Below, one piece after another: positions 45,138 through 52,584 of a DNA stretch of 64,000 bases. The translations under genes and the position numbers were made by a program. The notes below the pieces were generated by a model. That model was not told the origin of the DNA, ran no database searches, and saw nothing but the letters and a program-made list of their open reading frames with translations. The stretch comes from CAZSLO01 sp964608025 (GTDB taxonomy: Bacteria; Chloroflexota; Dehalococcoidia; Lucifugimonadales; CAJWER01): contig CAZSLO010000007.1 in assembly GCA_964608025.1 (NCBI GenBank), forward strand, positions 1 through 64,000, given 5' to 3'. How positions within the stretch are numbered: position 1 is the stretch's first letter; every line of letters starts with the position of its first letter.

Positions 45138-45881
45138 TTAACTATCTCGCAATTCAAACTGAATAACCCTACTCATCCAAACTTCCCGATGTATCGAGTC
45201 TAAGGCTGACTTACCAGGCCGATTTACGGCCAGCCTACGTGGAAGGATTTCAATACCTGAACGGGTTATATACCCACACTTTTTTGTGAAGGACAGAAGA
45301 GTTTGTCGTTCTCCACCCATTAGCACGTAATCAAGAGTTCTTTGATGTGGAGAAAATACATTCTCTGTCACACTACAAACCTTGCTAAATAGCTCCAGCA
45401 TTAGCCTTTCACGGCTACGCTCAAAGCGACGTTGGGAAGAACCACCCTTCCGGTGCCGATTTTTGACATATCGTGAGCCTGATTTTGACGCTATTAGCTT
45501 ACCTTCCTTGATAACTCCAACTGCATACTGTCCTAGACGAAGTAATACTACCCCCACAATCACAGGACGTTCGAGCAAATCGAGCATAGGACCAATATCT
45601 ACACCTTCTTCATCAGAGTTTTCCTGTAAAGGAAATGGGGGTATCACTACCGTGGCAAACTTATCTCCATAAAATATTGCCGCGCCGGTCCCTAGGTCTG
45701 GAGACCCAGCAATCACATTGGTTGATATGCCGATAGGAGAAAGAGATGTGGGAGTAATAGATGAGAGATACAAAGTACGACCATACTTTGGAGAGTCCCT
45801 GAAATCAGAGAGCTCCTCCCTTAGCTGCTGGCGACTGGCCCAAGAACGACCGACAATTTCCATGATCCTAGATTCAGACAC
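45138..45881 (-). CDS. VLRF1-type peptidyl-tRNA hydrolase (Vms1/ANKZF1- and eRF1-like)
   Basis: 247 residues. The core block 'SRYVKNRHRKGGSSQRRFER' matches the VLRF1 domain, relative of eukaryotic Vms1/ANKZF1 and eRF1, where a G-x-x-Q loop releases nascent chains by cutting peptidyl-tRNA on split, stalled ribosomes. The Gly-Gly-Ser-Ser-Gln order with following basic residues fits the catalytic loop, and 'HQRTLDYVLMGGERQTLLSF' fits the later part of the fold. Bacterial members are best known in Actinomycetota. It starts at GTG one base after the mandelate-racemase-like stop (a start at ATG 45863 is possible), so the two share a transcript although functionally unrelated. Confidence 0.78.
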   Translation of the reverse strand: MSESRIMEIVGRSWASRQQLREELSDFRDSPKYGRTLYLSSITPTSLSPIGISTNVIAGSPDLGTGAAIFYGDKFATVVIPPFPLQENSDEEGVDIGPMLDLLERPVIVGVVLLRLGQYAVGVIKEGKLIASKSGSRYVKNRHRKGGSSQRRFERSRERLMLELFSKVCSVTENVFSPHQRTLDYVLMGGERQTLLSFTKKCGYITRSGIEILPRRLAVNRPGKSALDSIHREVWMSRVIQFELRDS

Positions 45882-45882
45882 C

Positions 45883-46959
45883 TCAGCTTACTGAAAATTC
45901 CCGTACAAAATCTTCGTCTAGTTCCAATCCCAGCCCTGGCTTTTCTGTAAGATTTATTCGCCCGGATAAAACCTCGAAAGAAGGACTATACAACTTTGAC
46001 CAAATCTGGTTCGGTTCTACATCAGGGGTTGTAGAAACCATTAATCCATTAGGCACCGCTCCAACCAAGTGCGCATTTATTTCAGGAAACTGAGCACCAT
46101 GTGGAGCGATATATACCTGGTGGCCATTTGCCAACGCGGCTATCCTCATCAGACCAGTAAATCCTCCTCCTATGATGATATCGGTCTGTATTACTTGTAT
46201 GCCTCCTTCAATTATTAGTCTACGTACACCATAGATAGTGGCTTCTCCCTCTCCTCCCGCCACCAATGCTGTGGTAGCTTCACGTATCATCCTATAGTAG
46301 GCAGTCTCATCATCAGCGCGTACTGGCTCCTCTATCCAATAGAGTTCATAAGGCGCAAAACTACGAGCCATTTCGGCAGCCACTTCGCCAGTCCACATAC
46401 GATGTGCGTCGATCATCAGTTTTTTATTCGGGCCTAGGGCTTCTCTTGAGAGCCTTACCATATCGAGTGCTTGCACTGGATCAGGATCAACTAGGTGAAA
46501 TTTGACCGCATCAAATCCGAGAGCAGCATGCTTTTTGACTAAACTTGCACAAACCTCTGGCGATAGATCCGCCTGGTATCCTATCCCATCTGCATACGCC
46601 TCAACACTGTCGCCATGTCCTCCGAGAAGTCTCCATACGGGCTCGCCACAAGATTTTCCGTAAATATCCCAAAGTGCTATATCAATAGCACCAATCGAAC
46701 TCATCCCAGCCTGACCGGGTCCCCGAAATCTCCAGACATGATCATACATCCGCTGCCATAGAAAAGAGGTCCGACGTGGATCTTCTCCAACAATTAATGA
46801 AGACATCTTCCGAATGAGATCCGGATCCCCTCCTCTACCTAATCCTACAAGACCATTACTAGTGTGGATCAATACTATGGGCCAGTCCCGCATGGCTCCA
46901 TCTTCCGAAGGACCCCATCTATGACGTATCGTAATTGGTTCTACCTTTGTTATCTTCAT
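45883..46959 (-). CDS. Mandelate racemase / muconate-lactonizing enzyme family (enolase superfamily)
   Basis: 358 residues. Enolase-superfamily enzyme removing a proton alpha to a carboxylate. N-terminal capping domain 'MKITKVEPITIRHRWG', then a TIM barrel: 'DAVKFHLV' at the K-x-K position (only one Lys kept), metal ligands Asp in 'MIDAHRMW', Glu in 'YWIEEPV' and Glu in 'GGEGEATIYG', and the catalytic His in 'YIAPHGAQFP'. The His base and single Lys point to the mandelate racemase or acid-sugar dehydratase subgroup. Start set at ATG 46959, the regular family start; the frame is open 60 codons further. SAR202 genomes are known for many copies of this superfamily, for breakdown of recalcitrant organic matter. 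Confidence 0.9.
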   Translation of the reverse strand: MKITKVEPITIRHRWGPSEDGAMRDWPIVLIHTSNGLVGLGRGGDPDLIRKMSSLIVGEDPRRTSFLWQRMYDHVWRFRGPGQAGMSSIGAIDIALWDIYGKSCGEPVWRLLGGHGDSVEAYADGIGYQADLSPEVCASLVKKHAALGFDAVKFHLVDPDPVQALDMVRLSREALGPNKKLMIDAHRMWTGEVAAEMARSFAPYELYWIEEPVRADDETAYYRMIREATTALVAGGEGEATIYGVRRLIIEGGIQVIQTDIIIGGGFTGLMRIAALANGHQVYIAPHGAQFPEINAHLVGAVPNGLMVSTTPDVEPNQIWSKLYSPSFEVLSGRINLTEKPGLGLELDEDFVREFSVS

Positions 46960-47034
46960 TTTTTGTTCCAGGGTTTGACTGTTGCCAATTCGGATTTTAC
47001 ACTGCACCACGAAGTCATGATAGGCAGGCATAAA

Positions 47035-47505
47035 ATGCGAATCGCGATTGGCGCAGATCACGCCGGATTTCCTATGAAGCAGCCCCTTGTAAATCATCTC
47101 GAATCTATGGGCCATAACGTAATGGATATCGGAGCCCATGAACTAGATCCTAAAGACGATTATCCAGATTTTGCAGAAGCTGTCACTAAGAAATTACTTA
47201 TAGGGGACGCTGAACGAGGCATACTAGTCTGTGGTAGTGGAGTCGGTGCGAGTGTGGCAGCCAATAAAGTTAGGGGCATCAGGGCAAGCGTTTGCCATGA
47301 CAAGTATTCAGCTCAACAGGGAGTAGAGCACGACGACATCAACGTATTATGTATCGGAGGTCGTGTGGTAGATGAGAAGTTGGCGATGGATTTAGTTTCA
47401 GCCTTCGTAGATGCGTCATTCACAGGTGAAGCACGTCACAAAAGACGCCTTCTCAAGGTTTTGGCCATGGAAGCAGCCATGTATTCCGAGAGCGATTCTA
47501 CGTGA
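47035..47505 (+). CDS. rpiB: Ribose-5-phosphate isomerase B / RpiB-LacA/B family
   Basis: 156 residues. Interconverts ribose 5-phosphate and ribulose 5-phosphate (some members act on allose or galactose phosphates). Seen: 'IAIGADHAGFPMK', 'DYPDFAEAV', 'GILVCGSGVGASVAANKVRG' with the catalytic Cys, and 'HDDINVLCIGGRVV'. ATG at 47035 with AGGCAGG upstream is the family start. It is divergent from the mandelate-racemase-like gene with 75 bases between, so both promoters must lie there. Confidence 0.92.
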   Translation: MRIAIGADHAGFPMKQPLVNHLESMGHNVMDIGAHELDPKDDYPDFAEAVTKKLLIGDAERGILVCGSGVGASVAANKVRGIRASVCHDKYSAQQGVEHDDINVLCIGGRVVDEKLAMDLVSAFVDASFTGEARHKRRLLKVLAMEAAMYSESDST

Positions 47506-47701
47506 TGGTTAGAATCTTATAAATTGTCCCCTGACCAGAGGATAATCAAAATAACTCTTTAACCTCAATTACCTGAAAGTGAAATCGGGTTGCGTTAACT
47601 AAAAAGTTATTATGTTGTATAACCCTCAGTAAAGATAGGTGATTGGTGCCAAAAGAAGATAGTGTGTGATCGATTCCGGAAACTAGTCTTATAAATAAAT
47701 C

Positions 47702-48199
47702 CTAAGCGTACTCCGTCCCCATCAAGCAAGCCACCATCCGTCCGGTACTATCAGCCTCGTTGAATGCATCAGATACTCGACTCGCATCTTCATCGGTCTC
47801 AACTAAATAGTAATTGATTCCCCAAGCGTTTAGTATCGGCTCAGTATAACGAGCAGCAGAGTCCTTGGTAATACCATGTCTAGTCCATCCCCGATAGCCA
47901 ATCATCAACACCAAGGGTATTTCAATATCTAAGCCAAGCCCACGAATAGAGTCTCCGGATTCAAACATACCAGTATTTTGAATCATAACTACGGGTTTTT
48001 TACCCCCTACCCAGAGTCCAGCAGCGATAGCTAAGCTTTCACCTTCCCGGCAAATTGGAACTATCTTTATGGATTGATCCAAGACCATCTGGTCATACAT
48101 AAAGTTGGTCTCGCTGTCAGGAAGCCAGACAACATGAGTAACATCATTCTGTTGAAGTTGACTAATAATCGCCAAGGGCGACAGGCTAGAATCTTCCAT
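47702..48199 (-). CDS. Thiamine-diphosphate enzyme alpha subunit, sulfopyruvate/phosphonopyruvate decarboxylase-like (ComD type)
   Basis: 165 residues, only the PYR half of a thiamine-diphosphate decarboxylase. 'PICREGESLAIAAGLWVGGKKP' region carries the activating Glu, and 'QNTGMFESGDSIRGLGLD' plus 'IPLVLMIGYRGW' are characteristic of ComD/sulfopyruvate decarboxylase alpha and phosphonopyruvate decarboxylase N-termini. The PP half that binds ThDP diphosphate (G-D-G motif, ComE type) is not in the window, so it needs a partner from elsewhere. Start set at ATG 48199, which has AGGAG six bases upstream; the frame is open 21 codons further. Points to organosulfonate or phosphonate use, by inference. 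Confidence 0.82.
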   Translation of the reverse strand: MEDSSLSPLAIISQLQQNDVTHVVWLPDSETNFMYDQMVLDQSIKIVPICREGESLAIAAGLWVGGKKPVVMIQNTGMFESGDSIRGLGLDIEIPLVLMIGYRGWTRHGITKDSAARYTEPILNAWGINYYLVETDEDASRVSDAFNEADSTGRMVACLMGTEYA

Positions 48200-48265
48200 T
48201 TGAACTCCTAAAGATGCGTTCCATATGGTAGATATTTTAAGATTGGGACAACTGGCGGTCAATGT

Positions 48266-48757
48266 TTGAATGTAATGACTAAACTAAATCCCAATAGTAT
48301 CAATGTCCTTCCCGAGCTGATCGACTCCCCTGTTGGGGTAGCTTTGACTTCTGCACTAGACACGGAACTGAATGAAATTTACCCTGAGGAAGAGTCGAGA
48401 TACCCCGATATCACAGGCAATGAGGTTATGGAACCTCTTGGCGGATTCTTAGTAGCTTATCTTGGAGAAGATCATATAGGGTGCGGTGCAATACGCCGTA
48501 TCGGGGATTTGGATGCGGAAATCAAACGCATTTACGTGAAAAAACAGTTCCGAGGTATGGGTGTAGGTAGAATCCTGTTAGATTCTCTCGAAGCAGAATC
48601 GCGGCACCTCGGTGTATCCCGCCTTGTCCTAGAGACTGGAAATAGACTGCCCCATGCCCTGGCACTTTATCGAAAGGCCGGATTTATAGAAATTCCCAGG
48701 TTCGGTAATTACCTTAATTCTCCACTTAGCATTTGCATGGAAAAGATTCTCCGATAA
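48266..48757 (+). CDS. GNAT family N-acetyltransferase
   Basis: 163 residues with the GNAT fold: 'EIKRIYVKKQFRGMGVGRILLDSLE' region contains the acetyl-CoA loop (Q/R-x-x-G-x-G/A, here R-G-M-G-V-G), followed by 'LVLETGNRLPHALALYRKAGF', the usual last strand and helix. TTG at 48266 or ATG at 48275 may start it. Substrate unknown. It is divergent from the ComD-like gene and overlaps nothing; the next gene starts two bases after its stop. Confidence 0.88.
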   Translation: MNVMTKLNPNSINVLPELIDSPVGVALTSALDTELNEIYPEEESRYPDITGNEVMEPLGGFLVAYLGEDHIGCGAIRRIGDLDAEIKRIYVKKQFRGMGVGRILLDSLEAESRHLGVSRLVLETGNRLPHALALYRKAGFIEIPRFGNYLNSPLSICMEKILR

Positions 48758-48759
48758 CT

Positions 48760-49347
48760 ATGAGTCCAAGTGATATAGTTCGTCTTGAAGAAAAGGATCT
48801 GATCCAATTGGGACCCATAAAAAAAACGATCAAATGTCCGCACTGCGACCAAGAGAATTATACCGACGTTCGCTTCTGTGAACGATGCGAGATACCCCTC
48901 GGAGGAAGCAGGATCGTTCCACGACCCGATTTGTCTATGGCAAATTTAACCACCAGAATCATCGCAAAAATCATAGATCTACCATTTACCGCAGCTTCGA
49001 TTATATTGGCAGGGCAGATCCCGAATTCTATCAATTGGTCTGAAGTAATTCAGTTGTCTCTCATCCTTGTCGGGGCATTCGGGATGATCACCCAAGCAAT
49101 TTTGTTGTCAACAGATGGACAAACGATTGGCAAGAAGTTTATGAACCTCAAAATCGTCAGCGTGAGTACAAACCGCAATGGTGGCTTCGTAACAAACGTA
49201 GTAATGAGGGCCATTGTAAACGGTCTGCTTTCTTTTACTGTCGTTTATTTTGTAATAGATTGCGCCTTTATGTTCTTCAGTAACCGGCTTTGCCTACACG
49301 ACTACATAGCTGGTACAAAAGTAGTGAAAATAACTCAAACTCGGTGA
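48760..49347 (+). CDS. Zinc-ribbon RDD-family membrane protein
   Basis: 195 residues. A four-Cys zinc ribbon ('CPHCDQENYTDVRFCERC') near residue 27 is followed by an RDD domain with three or four membrane segments: 'LTTRIIAKIIDLPFT' corresponds to the R-x3-D-D signature region, 'TDGQTIGKKFMNLKI' is the well-conserved loop, and 'NRLCLHDYIAGTKVV' the C-terminal motif. RDD proteins are small membrane proteins of largely unknown role, some linked to Na+/H+ exchange. ATG chosen since the upstream part of the frame lies inside the GNAT gene. Confidence 0.83.
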   Translation: MSPSDIVRLEEKDLIQLGPIKKTIKCPHCDQENYTDVRFCERCEIPLGGSRIVPRPDLSMANLTTRIIAKIIDLPFTAASIILAGQIPNSINWSEVIQLSLILVGAFGMITQAILLSTDGQTIGKKFMNLKIVSVSTNRNGGFVTNVVMRAIVNGLLSFTVVYFVIDCAFMFFSNRLCLHDYIAGTKVVKITQTR

Positions 49348-49443
49348 TAGTGACCTTATTCCCAGTTTAGTTCCGAGTTTGAACCCTATGTTGGTTCAAA
49401 TCCATTATCTCTATAAAATAGAACCCCTAAGGGAGAAACTAAT

Positions 49444-50682
49444 ATGAAACTTATCCTCAAAGCTGATCACATAATAGACGGAACTGTACCGTCTTATGAT
49501 GTTTCGGAAAGAGACGCGGTACTTATTGAAGACGGTAGAATTATCGCAATAGAAAAATCTGAGGTCTTTGGATCAACCCCGGACGCTGAGGTAATAACCG
49601 TTCCGGGAGGAACTATCCTCCCAGGATTTATCGAAGTCCACTCCCACATGCATTGCAGCGCAAGCCCAAGCGCCTTTGAAGATCTCGTGAACGACTCCCG
49701 TAACGAATTAATCATGAGGTCTGTCGAGTCAGTCCGCATGGCACTCTTATCAGGTGTAACTACAATGCGTGACCTGGGAAGTCGGAACGAAATAGCCTTC
49801 GACATAAAAAACGCTATCAACACAGGAATTATACCAGGACCACATCTCTTAGTAACTGGAACGCCCATAACGACTACCGGTGGCCATTGTCATATGTTCG
49901 GTACAGAGGCTGACACCCTTGAAGAGGCCGTCACAGCAGTACGAAACCAGGTCAAGCTGGGTGCAGACTGGATCAAGATCATGTCCACTGGTGGCAGGTT
50001 CACACCCCGAACCAACCCAAAGATGCCACAGTACACAACCGAGATCCTTAAGGCAGTTGTGCAAGATGCGGAGAGACTCGGTATAAAGGTTGCAGCGCAT
50101 TGCCATGGTGCATTGGGTGTAAAAAATTGCGTCGATGCAGGGGTGCACAATCTCATACATGCTACATGGATGTCATCTGATCCGGGGAGCGGATACGATT
50201 ACGATCCAGACGTAGCAGACCAAATCGCAGAAAAGAATATCTATGTAGATCCGACTATAGCAACTGGAGCCTTAAGAGAAGAACGAGATCCAGGTTGGCT
50301 TGCAAGGACACTAGAAGGCGCTTTCGACGATCTAGACCGTAGGTACGAGATCCTTCGAGATATGTGGGACAGGGGAGTCAAGTTTGTGACAGGCTTAGAT
50401 TCGGGAATGAATTACATGGAATTTGGTGACTACGCCTGGGTACCAAGACTCATGGTGGAAAAACTTGGTATTTCCCCAACGGACGCTATAGTGTGCGGTA
50501 CACGAATCTCTGCAGAATGCCTAGGAATTATTGAAGAAACAGGTACCGTTGAGCCTGGTAAAAGAGCAGACATAGTTATCGTGAAAGGGAACGCATCTGA
50601 GGATATAAAAGCCCTCCATAACGTAGACACGATAATCAAGTCAGGCATGGTGATTAAAAAAGCAGGGTCGACAAAGTTTTAA
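49444..50682 (+). CDS. Amidohydrolase family protein (imidazolonepropionase/Xaa-Pro dipeptidase-like)
   Basis: 412 residues of the amidohydrolase superfamily. Metal ligands: H-x-H in 'EVHSHMH' near 65, Lys in 'GADWIKIMSTGG' (carboxylated Lys position), His in 'VAAHCHG' and His in 'NLIHATWM', Asp in 'VTGLDSG'. The N- and C-terminal beta domain closes with 'GTVEPGKRADIVIVKGN'. The closest groups are the Sgx9260-type carboxypeptidases/prolidases that cut N-acyl amino acids or dipeptides. AGGGAG before ATG. Substrate unknown. Confidence 0.9.
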   Translation: MKLILKADHIIDGTVPSYDVSERDAVLIEDGRIIAIEKSEVFGSTPDAEVITVPGGTILPGFIEVHSHMHCSASPSAFEDLVNDSRNELIMRSVESVRMALLSGVTTMRDLGSRNEIAFDIKNAINTGIIPGPHLLVTGTPITTTGGHCHMFGTEADTLEEAVTAVRNQVKLGADWIKIMSTGGRFTPRTNPKMPQYTTEILKAVVQDAERLGIKVAAHCHGALGVKNCVDAGVHNLIHATWMSSDPGSGYDYDPDVADQIAEKNIYVDPTIATGALREERDPGWLARTLEGAFDDLDRRYEILRDMWDRGVKFVTGLDSGMNYMEFGDYAWVPRLMVEKLGISPTDAIVCGTRISAECLGIIEETGTVEPGKRADIVIVKGNASEDIKALHNVDTIIKSGMVIKKAGSTKF

Positions 50683-50733
50683 ACCTTAAGATATCTATAT
50701 GATCTTGCCTAAATTGAGGAGGCATTTTTAGTC

Positions 50734-51219
50734 ATGAATTCAGAAGTCCAGATGTACTGGAACTATATCTCGGAATCCATAGAACGTCTTCTGAAAACCC
50801 TAGACAACATGAGTGAGGAACAAATCAATGTGCGGCTTACCAACTCAGCAAACAGTCTATTTGTTTTAGGTGTTCACACTTTGGGAAACGTAGAAGAGAA
50901 TTGCCTCGAGGTCTTGTGCGGTCAGGAAGTAGGGCGTAACCGGGATGCGGAGTTTTTGGATAGAGGCACTCGTGATTCAGTTACCAATCTATGGAAAGAT
51001 CTGCAAGACCCATTAATCATGGCACTTGACACCCTAACTCCAGAATCACTAGATAAGATTTACGACCATCCCCGCCGGGTAGGCTGTAGCGGACGGGAGA
51101 TACTTTTGTTGACTTCTAGGCACGCCGCAGAACACATGGGACAGGCTGAAATCACAAAAGACTTATTGCTCGCACAAAAAATCAACCTTGGTCCGGGTCC
51201 AATTGTTACTGAGCAATAA
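50734..51219 (+). CDS. DinB-like family protein
   Basis: 161 residues forming a four-helix bundle of the DinB/YfiT type (not DNA polymerase IV). Metal-binding histidines are 'VLGVHTLGN' near residue 50 and 'LLTSRHAAEHMGQAE' near 130, where H-x-x-x-H completes the triad. These proteins include bacillithiol/mycothiol transferases and maleylpyruvate isomerases; many are uncharacterised. Start has GAGGAGG. Between the amidohydrolase and the ceramidase-like gene; only 9 bases before the latter. Confidence 0.85.
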   Translation: MNSEVQMYWNYISESIERLLKTLDNMSEEQINVRLTNSANSLFVLGVHTLGNVEENCLEVLCGQEVGRNRDAEFLDRGTRDSVTNLWKDLQDPLIMALDTLTPESLDKIYDHPRRVGCSGREILLLTSRHAAEHMGQAEITKDLLLAQKINLGPGPIVTEQ

Positions 51220-51228
51220 TATAGTGCC

Positions 51229-52584
51229 ATGTTAAACGCCGGTACATTTGCCTTAAATATCACCCCTGACCGCCCCCTCTACCTTCAAGGCTATGGGAAT
51301 CGAACACACCCCTCAACGGGTAATTTGGATCCACTGGAAGCCCGAGTAATCGTATTCGACGACGGCACTACACAGGCAGCAATTATATCAGTGGATCTGA
51401 TTGGACTTGATGCCACATCGGTAACTCGAATTCGTAAGGCAGCGGCATTAGCCAGTCCCGTTCCCGAGGAAAATGTGATGGTTGTCTGCTCACACACCCA
51501 CTCAGGCCCAGCTGTGCAAACCCTTGGTGATTCTCCAGTCGACAAGGCGTACATCCACTGGCTTGAACAAGCACTTGGAAGTGCTGTCGGAGAAGCTTCG
51601 AATTCAATGGTGCCGGTGACCCTTGCAGTAGGAGAAGGCTCTGTCAAATTCAACGTGAACAGGAGGCTACGCCGATCAGACGGTTCAGTAGGGGGACCCA
51701 ATCCATTTGGAGCCGTCGACCACCGGGTCCGCGTATTGCGACTTGACCCAGCATCTGTACCTTCGGATGCCGGAGGCCTCGGTAATACAAATCTACCGAA
51801 AGTAGATCCAGTGGCTATCTTATTCTCTTTCGCTTGCCACCCCACGGTTCTAATGGGCAGCAATTACAGATACAGTAGTGACTACCCGGGTTCTGCCAGG
51901 CGTTTCATAGAAACTGCATATGGTGGGAAAGGTTTCATAGCCACCTTCCTACCGGGATGTTTCGGCAATATTCGACCTCACCTGGTGACACCCGACGGTG
52001 CCTTCAGATCCGGTACGGACCATGAGCTTACAGTCCTCGGACGTATACTTGGAACTGAGGTTGTCCAGGTTGCAGAGGGTTTGATCGGAGACCCTGTCGA
52101 TGACATAGCCATGGGAAGTCGCAAAATTAGCCTGCCATATTCCCACGTACCCAGCGAGACTGAGCTGATGGCAGTGCCACCAGATGATAAACGCCGTCGC
52201 TGGTGGGCCGATAATCTTCTAGACGAAATCAAGAGGAACGGACACCTTCGTGATCATGATACAGGGGAAGTTACCGTACTCCGAATCGGTAGCCATTGGA
52301 TCGCTACAACGCCTGGAGAAACACTGATTGAGATCGGATGGTCAATTGAAAGCGGTCTTGCAGAACTTGGTATCGCTAAACCTGCAGATGGAGACATGAC
52401 ATTAGCGCTGGGATACTCCAATGGAAACTCCGGTTACTTGTGTACCAGTTCTGCTATCCAAGAGGGTGGTTATGAGCCAGCCAAAGCTTATTTTTACTAC
52501 CTGCATCCAGGACCCTTTGCGCCAGAGATAGAACAAATTCTCACGAGCACTGTCCTGGATCTTGCGAAAGGGTTAACCAATTGA
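51229..52584 (+). CDS. Neutral/alkaline ceramidase-like protein
   Basis: 451 residues similar to the N-terminal zinc domain of neutral/alkaline non-lysosomal ceramidase. Seen: 'AGTFALNITPDRPLYLQGYG' start, 'ISVDLIGLD', 'VCSHTHSGPA' with metal His residues, 'LFSFACHPTVLM', and 'LPGCFGNIRP'. Ceramidases cut the amide of ceramide; the C-terminal Ig-like domain of true neutral ceramidases is missing and there is no signal peptide, so a different cytoplasmic amide or ester may be cleaved. Its stop overlaps the next gene's TTG, so the two are coupled. Confidence 0.82.
   Translation: MLNAGTFALNITPDRPLYLQGYGNRTHPSTGNLDPLEARVIVFDDGTTQAAIISVDLIGLDATSVTRIRKAAALASPVPEENVMVVCSHTHSGPAVQTLGDSPVDKAYIHWLEQALGSAVGEASNSMVPVTLAVGEGSVKFNVNRRLRRSDGSVGGPNPFGAVDHRVRVLRLDPASVPSDAGGLGNTNLPKVDPVAILFSFACHPTVLMGSNYRYSSDYPGSARRFIETAYGGKGFIATFLPGCFGNIRPHLVTPDGAFRSGTDHELTVLGRILGTEVVQVAEGLIGDPVDDIAMGSRKISLPYSHVPSETELMAVPPDDKRRRWWADNLLDEIKRNGHLRDHDTGEVTVLRIGSHWIATTPGETLIEIGWSIESGLAELGIAKPADGDMTLALGYSNGNSGYLCTSSAIQEGGYEPAKAYFYYLHPGPFAPEIEQILTSTVLDLAKGLTN

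Noticed and set aside
49381..49425. GGTTCAAATCC element looking like a tRNA T-arm
   Set aside because: The stem beside it does not pair fully and there is no acceptor or anticodon arm.
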